Source: Desulfuromonadales bacterium
GTDB taxonomy: Bacteria > Desulfobacterota > Desulfuromonadia > Desulfuromonadales > BM103
Length of the DNA: 5,632 nt
Reading direction: 5' to 3'
NCBI GenBank assembly: GCA_030614505.1
Contig: JAUWTX010000155.1
Location: 1-5,632, forward strand
Under the pieces are notes generated by a model. That model was not told the origin of the DNA and made no database searches. It saw nothing but the letters and a program-made list of their open reading frames with translations. Made by a program: the position numbers and the translations under genes. This document shows, one piece after another, positions 1 through 5,632 of this stretch; the first letter of the stretch is position 1; each line of letters starts with the position of its first letter.

Positions 1-3000
1 GCCGAGAGTCTGCAGGGTGCCAAGCTCTTCAGGCTTGACCGCTGGCGCCTCGGGCAGTTTTTCCTGCAGGGCAGAGAGAATCTCCACTCGTTTGATCGAG
101 TCGATGCCAAGATCGGCATCGAGAGTCATCTCCAGTTCCAGCATCTCCTCTGGATAACCGGTTTTTTCGGCGATCACTGCGAGCAACGTTGCCGCGACAG
201 CACTACTGTCAACAGCAGCGGTTGTCGTCGATGCGGAGGGAACAACGGGAGAGGCAACCTTCACGACAGGTACCTGCACAGGTTGGCTCGGAGAAACCGG
301 GGCAACTGGCGGCGCCTGAGCAACCGATACGGAGACAGGAGTCGCAGAGACTGGAGTCAAGGACTGGCCCTGCAGTAGCCGGTTTTGCTGCTCAACCAGG
401 CTGAGGAAGGAACGCGTGGCCGACTCCTGACCAGTCAGAAACTGCTGATGCAGACGCGAAGTCTGCTCCTGCAGATTCTGCAGTGCCTGCATGCTCTGCC
501 GGGTAATCTGCAGCGCTTCCTGCAAAGAACCGGTGTCGGCGATGGTTGTCATTGGTGCCGGGGCGGCAGGATTCATTGTGGCAGTCGTCCCTTGAGCCTG
601 TGCTACTTGCGGCGCGGCCTGAACGACAGGTAACACCGCTGACGCTTGCTGCGGCACCTCTGTTTGCTGCGGCACTGGCGGACGCTTCTGCGGACGCTTG
701 AAATAGTTGGCGCCGGTCAACGGAATGGTCATGCCAGGCTTTTTACCTTGTGTCGATTTAAGGGTCGCAGCATAGCCTTGATCCCAATAGGCCAGCTCAA
801 CCGGGTAACCAAGCACGGTCAACTGAGCCAGGGCACGGGCCAGATCATTTATTCCTGAACGCTTGCCATTGGAAGCGTCGATAGCAATCGCCTGGTGCGC
901 GCGCTCGCCGAGGATCGCCTTAACCATGCCGGTCATGCGAGCACCGGGGCCAACCTCGAGAAAGGTGCGCATCCCGGCAGCGTACATCGCCTCAATCTCG
1001 GCAACAAAGTCGACCGGAAGGGCTAGTTGAGCGGCGAGAATTTCTCGGGCTTTCTTAGCTGACTCGGGATACACCGCGCCGGTGGTGTTGGCAAAGACGC
1101 TGGCAATAGGTTTCTTAAATTCAACCTTCTGCAAACGCTCACTAAACGGCCCACTGGCATCAGCCACAAGTTCACTGTGGAAAGCTGCGGCCACCGAGAG
1201 TTGCTTGTAGCGCATCCCCTGCTCATTGAGCAGCGTTGCCGCCTTCTCAATCTCGTCTGTTGCTCCGGAAAGAACGCCCTGCTCGGGAGTGTTGCGGTTG
1301 GCCAGCACCAGTTTCAGATCGGAATCTTTAAGAAAATCCTCAACCTGGTCCAGCGGCGCAGAGACCGCCAGCATAGAACCGCGATCGCCTTCTCCGGCCG
1401 CCATCAGTTCGCCGCGCAGGCGAGACAACTCATGTAAAGCATCAACGTCAAAATAACCGCCGGAACAAAGCGCTGTCAGTTCACCATAACTGTGACCGGC
1501 ATAGGATGAAGCAATCACATTGAAGGCAGCGAGTACATCACGGGCTCCCAGACTGACTGTACCGAGGGCGGGCTGAGCGACGTCAGTCGCCCGCAGGTTT
1601 GCCTCATCCCGGTCACTGGTGGCCTGATCAAAACTCGGCCTGGGATAGACGAGTTCAACCAGACGGCCCTGTTCGCCGCCACTGTTGGCAGAAAAAGCAC
1701 GGTCAGCATCCTTAAGCACTTCGAGAAACTCCGGAAACTGGATCGCCAGATCCCGGAGCATACCCGGGTACTGGGCTCCCTGTCCGGGGAAGAGCATCGC
1801 TAACTTACCACCAGTTTCGCCCTTGGCGAAGAAAGTACCGTCGGGAGTACTCCATGAGCTCTGGTCGCGTTTGCCGCTCAACATGGCCAAGGCACTTTTC
1901 ACTTGGGCGGCAGGCTTGGAGCTGTCCTTTTCCAGCACCATCACCAGTCGGCAGGCTTGCTGTGGATCAAAACTGCTACGACTCTGATCGGCCGCCAGGC
2001 GCAAGTCGTTCCAGGCTGCGTCTGTCGGGAAGTTTTGCAAAGCAGATTCCAGACCACTCTCATCTGCAGCGCTGAAGGCGACGATCTGTACATCACCTTG
2101 CCAGTCTGCAGCAGCTTTGAGCGACTGGTATTCTTCAAGCAGGCAGTGGAAGTTGCTGCCGCCGAAACCAAGCGCACTGATACCGGCCCGGCGAGGGTGA
2201 TCGCCCCGGGGAATCCATGGTCGTGCTTCAGTGTTGACATAAAATGGTGAGGTTGCCGAAGTGACGGCGTCCTGTGGTCGTTTGACCTTGATGGTCGGCG
2301 GCAGCGTCTTGTTGTAGAGCGCCATAGCCGCCTTGATCAGCCCGGCAACACCGGCCGCAGCCTTGGTGTGGCCGATCTGGGACTTGATCGAACCGATAGC
2401 GCACCAGGGAGAATCAGCCTCACCAAAAACTGCTTTCAAGGAAGTCACCTCGACAGCATCACCAACCTTGGTTCCGGTACCGTGGGCTTCAATCAGTTCA
2501 ATAGTCTGTGGATCAACACCACCTTGCTCGTAAGCCCGCCGCAAGGCTTTCTGCTGACCGGTAGCACTCGGCTCATAGATAGCCCCGCCACGGCCATCAC
2601 TCGACGCACCGATACCCTTGATGACAGCGTAGATCTTATCGCCATCACGTTCGGCATCGGCCAGACGCTTGATGACGACAATACCCAGACCTTCACCCAA
2701 GGTGGTGCCGTCGGCTTCGGCATCAAACGATTTGGCGTGTCCAGAGGGAGAGAGTGCCGGTGTTTTGCTGAAGCAGGTATACATGAAGATATCGTTGAAA
2801 GTATCGATACCACCGGTAATCACCATGTCAGATTTGCCGGTGGCAAGTTCCAGAGCGGCCAGGTTGAGAGCACTCAGGGAGCTGCCGCAAGCAGCATCAA
2901 CCACGCAGTTGGTGCCGCCGAAATCAAAATGCTTGCTGATCCGACCGGCAACCACGTTGCCGAGCAGACCGGGAAAAGAGTTTTCCTGCCAAGTGACGTA

Positions 3001-3537
3001 GGAATCACTGATGCGCTGCATGACATCCTCGGCAATGGTGTCGGCAATGCCGGCGTCATGCAACGCCTCGCGCCAGCGAGGATGACCCAGGCGGGCACCT
3101 AGCGGCACCACCAGTTCCAACGTTCCGGTGACGCCAATAATCACGCTGACCCGGTCGCGGTCAAATTCCTTCTCGGTAGTGTAACCGGCATCCTGGAGCG
3201 CCTGGTCAACGGCCACCAGGCCGAGTAACTGCGAAGTGTCAATCGCCTCCATCGCATTGGGCAGTATGCCGTATTCCATCGGGTTGAAATCAACCGGCGA
3301 AAGAAAACCGCCGTACTTGGCGTAAACCTTGTCGGCAGTTTTTGGGTCCGGGTCGAAATAGTCATCGGAACGCCAGTGGCTTTCCGGAACCTCGGTGATC
3401 GCATCGGTACCCTTCTTGATGTTGGTCCAGAAAGTACCCTTATCCTCTGCCTGAGGAAACAGGCAGCCGATACCGACAATGGCCAGCGGCGTCGTTGACG
3501 CTGTCTGCTGGCTCTGTTCTCCGCTGTTGTTCTTCAA
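1..3537 (-). CDS. pfaA: PfaA-like polyunsaturated fatty acid / secondary lipid synthase subunit (KS-AT-linker-ACP), partial at left edge
   Basis: N-terminal 1179 residues of a large iterative type I synthase; the frame is open through position 1. Residues 18-470 form a ketosynthase (start LAIVGIG). The active-site Cys is C217 in VDAACGSS, with H352 (EAHGTGTKVGD) and H390 (SQIGHTKAAAG) completing the Cys-His-His set; GFGGSNFH closes the domain. Residues 579-870 form an acyltransferase with LFPGQGAQ, nucleophile S683 in GHSYGE, R708 and H787 in AAFHSE. The AAFH motif suggests malonyl rather than methylmalonyl use. A GANYF motif (942-946) is followed by a Pro/Ala/Gln linker with a helical Gln/Leu segment (1004-1058). 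The first ACP starts near 1108, with phosphopantetheine Ser S1147 in LGIDSIKRVEIL. The family normally continues with tandem ACPs and a ketoreductase. The start is TTG at 3537: an in-frame TGA lies at 3567-3565, no ATG or GTG lies between, and AAGGAG sits 8 bases upstream. It overlaps the pfaD-like stop by 4 bases, implying translational coupling. The domain order fits PfaA; a related lipid or glycolipid PKS (HglE-like) is the main alternative. Confidence 0.93.
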   Translation of the reverse strand, partial: MKNNSGEQSQQTASTTPLAIVGIGCLFPQAEDKGTFWTNIKKGTDAITEVPESHWRSDDYFDPDPKTADKVYAKYGGFLSPVDFNPMEYGILPNAMEAIDTSQLLGLVAVDQALQDAGYTTEKEFDRDRVSVIIGVTGTLELVVPLGARLGHPRWREALHDAGIADTIAEDVMQRISDSYVTWQENSFPGLLGNVVAGRISKHFDFGGTNCVVDAACGSSLSALNLAALELATGKSDMVITGGIDTFNDIFMYTCFSKTPALSPSGHAKSFDAEADGTTLGEGLGIVVIKRLADAERDGDKIYAVIKGIGASSDGRGGAIYEPSATGQQKALRRAYEQGGVDPQTIELIEAHGTGTKVGDAVEVTSLKAVFGEADSPWCAIGSIKSQIGHTKAAAGVAGLIKAAMALYNKTLPPTIKVKRPQDAVTSATSPFYVNTEARPWIPRGDHPRRAGISALGFGGSNFHCLLEEYQSLKAAADWQGDVQIVAFSAADESGLESALQNFPTDAAWNDLRLAADQSRSSFDPQQACRLVMVLEKDSSKPAAQVKSALAMLSGKRDQSSWSTPDGTFFAKGETGGKLAMLFPGQGAQYPGMLRDLAIQFPEFLEVLKDADRAFSANSGGEQGRLVELVYPRPSFDQATSDRDEANLRATDVAQPALGTVSLGARDVLAAFNVIASSYAGHSYGELTALCSGGYFDVDALHELSRLRGELMAAGEGDRGSMLAVSAPLDQVEDFLKDSDLKLVLANRNTPEQGVLSGATDEIEKAATLLNEQGMRYKQLSVAAAFHSELVADASGPFSERLQKVEFKKPIASVFANTTGAVYPESAKKAREILAAQLALPVDFVAEIEAMYAAGMRTFLEVGPGARMTGMVKAILGERAHQAIAIDASNGKRSGINDLARALAQLTVLGYPVELAYWDQGYAATLKSTQGKKPGMTIPLTGANYFKRPQKRPPVPQQTEVPQQASAVLPVVQAAPQVAQAQGTTATMNPAAPAPMTTIADTGSLQEALQITRQSMQALQNLQEQTSRLHQQFLTGQESATRSFLSLVEQQNRLLQGQSLTPVSATPVSVSVAQAPPVAPVSPSQPVQVPVVKVASPVVPSASTTTAAVDSSAVAATLLAVIAEKTGYPEEMLELEMTLDADLGIDSIKRVEILSALQEKLPEAPAVKPEELGTLQTLG
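646..675 (-). repeat. 12-base direct repeat in the AT-ACP linker
   Basis: The 12-mer GTGCCGCAGCAA (minus strand) occurs twice, at 675-664 and 657-646, with an 18-base period. It encodes two copies of VPQQ in the Pro/Gln-rich linker after the acyltransferase. This looks like small in-frame expansion of a flexible linker. Confidence 0.6.
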
Positions 3538-5165
3538 CTGAGAAACTCCTTGATCTGTTCGATTTCAAGGGGTGTCGTAAGTGCAGCCTCGTCGTCGAGG
3601 TGAACCCCTTGCAGTTTAAGTTGGTTGGCCCGTATCAATACTGCCGCACCAAAGAGAATATTCCATGCTACCGTGGCTATCCGTCGTTGCTCGGGTGCCT
3701 CCAGAAAGGAGCCTTTGACCCACCCGTTAAAAGCCCCCATGGCCGGTCCGCACCAGATCTGATAGTCGAGCCTTCGATCCGATTCACCGCGATTGGCCCA
3801 GACCGGTGATTGACCGAGGTACCAACGGAACACCAGCGCCATCTTGTATTTCGGATCGCCTTCAGCTTTGGCCAGTTGGCGCGGGTCACGCTGTATGAAA
3901 AAACTGCGTGTCTCCTCCCATACCTGGTCGAGATTTTTACGAAACACTGTCTTTTCGAGTTTCTGACGTTCATCGACAGGCAGATCCTCGATGCTGCTGT
4001 GTGCCCGATATAGTTCATAGAGCTTGGCTGCCCGCATGGAGAACATGGTGCCACGTTTAATCACCTGGACCTTTACCCCCATCTCAAACATATCGCCGGA
4101 CGGTGCCATGGTAACGTCGGCCTGCCGGGTTTCAGCAAGCAGCCGCCGCACTTCGTCACAAGTACCTGCTTCTACACAGGCCTGATTGACCGTGCCGGTG
4201 ACCAGGTAGGCAGCACCCAGAGCAAAAGCCGCCGCCGCAGAAGCCGGTGTGGCGATCCCGCCACCGAGGCCGACACGCAGAGGTTGCGTATAATTATACT
4301 CTTTCTGACAGGCATTTTTCTGAGCCTGAATTGTCGGAAAAATGGCCAGGGCAGGACGGTTGTCGGTATGCCCGCCGGAATCTGATTCGACGGTCACATC
4401 CTGGGCCATCGGAATCTCAGAAGCCCATTGTGCCTGCTCGGTGGTCAGATGTCCTGAACCGACGAGTTTCTGCAAGAAACGCTCCGGTGGTGGTGCAAAA
4501 AATCTCGCAGACACTTCCTCCCGGGAGATTTTAGCGATGATACGATTCGGTGCAACAACACGACCTTCAGTATCGCGCGAGATACCATGGGTCCGGTAGC
4601 GCACCAGGGCCGGGGTCAGAGCGAGAAAGGCCGAGGCTTCCACCAGGGTAACCCCTCGCCGCAGGTAGAGATCAACCAGGGCGTTTTCCAGCTCCGGTTC
4701 GTTGGGACTGTGAATCAGGTTAAAGCCATAGGAACAGCCGGCTGCGCGACTCTCCAGCTGATCGATGGCGGCCTCAACCTCTTCAATCAGAAGACCGGCG
4801 GAGCCGAAGAAACCAAGCATACCGGCTTGGGCCAAGGCCTCGACCGTAGCCACCGAGCTGATCCCTTTGGCCATGGAACCACCCACATAAGGATAGCGAA
4901 TAGCGTGATCTCGACAGAAACCGGCATCACCAAGATTTTCCAGGGGACAAGCCAGCGCCATACCGTTAAAAAGTTGTCCGTCGGCACTCTGCAGAGGTGT
5001 GCCAGCGGAACCGGTCATCACCTTGGTGTCACAGTCCTGTGCCAGCAGGTAGAGGGGCTGGTTGATACGGCGCAAACCGGCAACCAACGCTGGCCCTGCT
5101 GCCACCTGCTCACCGGGTAAAAACACCCCCAGAGGGTCTGTCGACTTGTGTTGCGATGTTTGCAA
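3534..5165 (-). CDS. pfaD: PfaD-family FMN-dependent trans-acting enoyl reductase
   Basis: A 543-residue protein from TTG at 5165. It belongs to the PfaD branch of the FabK / 2-nitropropane dioxygenase-like flavin TIM-barrel family, which reduces enoyl intermediates on PUFA and trans-AT polyketide synthases. In 543-residue numbering it shows an N-terminal QPLYLLAQ strand, GSMAKGISS (96-104), FFGSAGLL (about 119-126), GFNLIHSP (147-154), the family signature VESDSGGHTDNRP (about 259-271) with the conserved His, the flavin-phosphate loop GLGGGIATPAS (about 299-309) and VTGTVNQAC (about 322-330). The helical C-terminal part carries YKMALVFRWYLGQSP and YQIWCGPAMGAFNGWVKGS, typical of PfaD and absent from short FabK enzymes. 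Length is normal for the family and no frameshift is seen. The start is uncertain: an in-frame TTG at 5189 (551 residues) also follows an AAGGA. I prefer 5165 because its AAGGAG is stronger and its leader matches that of the next gene. The first ATG lies about 50 residues in and would remove conserved sequence. The gene is first in the operon and overlaps the synthase gene by 4 bases. Confidence 0.95.
   Translation of the reverse strand: MQTSQHKSTDPLGVFLPGEQVAAGPALVAGLRRINQPLYLLAQDCDTKVMTGSAGTPLQSADGQLFNGMALACPLENLGDAGFCRDHAIRYPYVGGSMAKGISSVATVEALAQAGMLGFFGSAGLLIEEVEAAIDQLESRAAGCSYGFNLIHSPNEPELENALVDLYLRRGVTLVEASAFLALTPALVRYRTHGISRDTEGRVVAPNRIIAKISREEVSARFFAPPPERFLQKLVGSGHLTTEQAQWASEIPMAQDVTVESDSGGHTDNRPALAIFPTIQAQKNACQKEYNYTQPLRVGLGGGIATPASAAAAFALGAAYLVTGTVNQACVEAGTCDEVRRLLAETRQADVTMAPSGDMFEMGVKVQVIKRGTMFSMRAAKLYELYRAHSSIEDLPVDERQKLEKTVFRKNLDQVWEETRSFFIQRDPRQLAKAEGDPKYKMALVFRWYLGQSPVWANRGESDRRLDYQIWCGPAMGAFNGWVKGSFLEAPEQRRIATVAWNILFGAAVLIRANQLKLQGVHLDDEAALTTPLEIEQIKEFLS
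3546..3551 (-). promoter_or_regulatory. Ribosome binding site for the pfaA-like TTG start
   Basis: AAGGAG lies 8 bases before the TTG at 3537-3535, inside the last codons of the pfaD-like gene. It decides the start, since no ATG or GTG lies between the upstream in-frame stop and this TTG. Its position fits re-initiation by ribosomes finishing the reductase. Confidence 0.8.
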
Positions 5166-5171
5166 AAGAAA

Positions 5172-5177
5172 CTCCTT
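5172..5177 (-). promoter_or_regulatory. Ribosome binding site for the pfaD-like TTG start at 5165
   Basis: AAGGAG is followed by 6 bases and TTG at 5165-5163. The surrounding 12 bases, CAAGGAGTTTCT (5178-5167), are identical to those before the pfaA-like start (3552-3541). This is the stronger of two tandem sites ahead of the gene. Confidence 0.65.
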
Positions 5178-5195
5178 GGGGCCAATCAATAGTAA

Positions 5196-5200
5196 TCCTT
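5196..5200 (-). promoter_or_regulatory. Alternative ribosome binding site for a TTG start at 5189
   Basis: AAGGA is followed by 6 bases and TTG at 5189-5187, in frame with and 24 bases upstream of the preferred start. If used, the reductase gains eight residues (start MIGPKEFL). It lies only about 10 bases after the predicted transcription start, so it may be poorly placed. Confidence 0.35.
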
Positions 5201-5215
5201 GAGCAGAAACTGTCG

Positions 5216-5244
5216 ATTATAGTTATATTTGACATACGCTACAA
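5216..5244 (-). promoter_or_regulatory. Sigma-70-like promoter for the pfaD-pfaA operon
   Basis: Reading the minus strand, TTGTAG (5244-5239) is separated by 17 bases from a perfect TATAAT (5221-5216). The predicted transcription start is near 5209, giving a leader of about 45 bases to the preferred pfaD start. Nothing else in the leader matches both boxes as well with this spacing. Confidence 0.6.
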
Positions 5245-5267
5245 GCCAAGATAGCCAGAAAATAGCC
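5244..5267 (-). repeat. Helically phased GGCT repeats at the operon promoter
   Basis: On the minus strand GGCTAT occurs at 5267-5262 and again at 5256-5251, exactly 11 bases apart. A further GGCT follows 9 bases later (5247-5244) and touches the -35 box. Repeats about one helical turn apart next to a -35 box are typical of activator sites, but the units are short and could be chance. Confidence 0.3.
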
Positions 5268-5307
5268 TTTTTATGCAGTTTGACGACAAATATCATGGCG
5301 TTCATTC

Positions 5308-5318
5308 CAACCTGGTTG
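5308..5318. repeat. Short inverted repeat CAACC-T-GGTTG
   Basis: A perfect 5-base inverted repeat around one central base, roughly 65 bases upstream of the operon -35 box. It has the size of a half-turn operator, but nothing else supports regulator binding and chance is possible. Confidence 0.2.
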
Positions 5319-5348
5319 AGCATCAGGACTTTACCGGTTCAATATAAG

Positions 5349-5358
5349 GCCTCGAGGC
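5349..5358. repeat. 10-base palindrome GCCTCGAGGC
   Basis: A perfect GC-rich palindrome in otherwise AT-rich intergenic DNA, about 105 bases upstream of the operon -35 box. It could be an operator. With no loop and no T-run it is not a terminator. Confidence 0.22.
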
Positions 5359-5518
5359 ATAGCCCTGAGATCACACAAAAGAAGCTGTCAGCATGTTCAC
5401 AATCATCATCTTAGGGGTTCATAGAACTTTCTGTCGAAACCACTCGAACAGATACTCGCCTCTCATTAATTTTCCGTTCTAAATTAAGCAGTTAAACAAA
5501 AAATACCACCTGGAAAAC

Positions 5519-5546
5519 TTGATAACTACAGAAGATGAGCTAAAAT
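5519..5546 (+). promoter_or_regulatory. Possible divergent sigma-70-like promoter
   Basis: TTGATA (5519-5524), a 16-base spacer and TAAAAT (5541-5546) lie on the plus strand. A transcript from near 5553 would reach the ribosome site and ATG at the right edge after about 70 bases. AT-rich DNA yields such matches by chance, so this is tentative. Confidence 0.35.
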
Positions 5547-5624
5547 TAATTTACAGGGTCGAGACATCAAGTGGCCCATGCAATTTTCGGGAATGGGTAA
5601 CTCTAGAGAAAGGGGTGATTGATC

Positions 5625-5632
5625 ATGTTACC
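5625..5632 (+). CDS. Possible start of a divergent gene, cut off at the right edge
   Basis: ATG at 5625 follows AAGGGG (5610-5615), which sits in AGGGGTGAT, close to the consensus complement of the 16S 3' end, with 9 bases to the start. A promoter-like pair lies about 80 bases upstream. Only two codons and part of a third (ATG TTA CC) are visible, so nothing can be said of the product. A competing plus-strand frame is open from 5483 to the edge and includes GTG at 5615 and TTG at 5519 as possible starts. Confidence 0.3.

Larger units (their letters stand above)
5190..5632. other. AT-rich region upstream of the Pfa-type operon
   Basis: About 440 bases with no convincing complete protein gene on either strand. 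The base composition is clearly more AT-rich than the flanking coding DNA. It contains the operon promoter and phased repeats near pfaD, two short inverted repeats in the middle, and plus-strand promoter, ribosome-site and start signals at the right end. I see no rho-independent terminator, tRNA or insertion-sequence end. The layout fits a divergent intergenic region at one boundary of the lipid synthase cluster. Confidence 0.6.

Noticed and set aside
451..525. Repeated CTGCAG/CTGCA strings that might suggest a repeat array.
   Set aside because: They are irregularly spaced and encode the Leu-Gln pairs of the helical linker; there are no uniform repeat and spacer units as in CRISPR.
2368..3102. 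A 244-codon open frame on the plus strand opposite the ketosynthase domain.
   Set aside because: It lies antisense to the highly conserved KS catalytic motifs, has no recognisable domain and no good ribosome site. It is a by-product of codon bias in the real minus-strand gene.
3141..3479. A 112-codon minus-strand frame overlapping the start of the synthase gene.
   Set aside because: It is a shifted frame inside the KS domain; the correct frame gives a continuous match to KS motifs from LAIVGIG onward.
4587..5120. A 177-codon open frame on the plus strand opposite the pfaD-like gene.
   Set aside because: It is antisense to a complete PfaD-family protein with all expected motifs, and its translation resembles no family I know.
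5229..5414. A 61-codon plus-strand frame in the intergenic region.
   Set aside because: It begins with TTG without a convincing ribosome site, overlaps the operon promoter and phased repeats, and its composition looks like translated non-coding DNA.
5341..5420. A possible rho-independent terminator around the GCCTCGAGGC palindrome.
   Set aside because: The palindrome has no loop and no T-run follows it on either strand.

Overview
The window holds the 5' end of a Pfa-type secondary-lipid (polyunsaturated fatty acid, PUFA) synthase operon. It lies entirely on the minus strand and is read from right to left. Two large genes fill positions 1 to about 5165. First comes a stand-alone FMN-dependent enoyl reductase of the PfaD family (5165 to 3534). 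It is followed, with a 4-base stop/start overlap (TTGA), by a giant PfaA-like multidomain synthase (3537 to the left edge) whose first 1179 codons are visible: ketosynthase, malonyl-type acyltransferase, a long Pro/Ala/Gln-rich linker with a helical segment, and the beginning of the first acyl carrier protein domain. The frame stays open through position 1, so the rest (probably more ACPs and a ketoreductase) and the partner subunits lie outside the window.

Positions 5166 to 5632 form a visibly AT-rich leader. On the minus strand it carries a good sigma-70-like promoter (TTGTAG, 17-base spacer, TATAAT) about 50 bases ahead of pfaD. Short GGCT-containing repeats spaced 11 and 9 bases sit just upstream of, and into, the -35 box. 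At the far right a plus-strand promoter-like pair and a ribosome binding site followed by ATG at 5625 suggest a divergent gene that is cut off after a few bases.

The genes should work together. The PfaA-like protein would load malonyl units, condense them on its ketosynthase and carry the chain on its ACPs, while the PfaD-like protein would reduce enoyl intermediates in trans. The reductase-first order differs from the pfaA-B-C-D order of marine gammaproteobacteria and resembles the reductase-first order of myxobacterial pfa clusters. Together with moderately GC-rich coding DNA this suggests a deltaproteobacterial-type (Desulfobacterota/Myxococcota-like) organism, but that is only a weak inference. 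Both genes appear to start with TTG behind the same 12-base sequence CAAGGAGTTTCT. The final lipid product cannot be deduced from this fragment.
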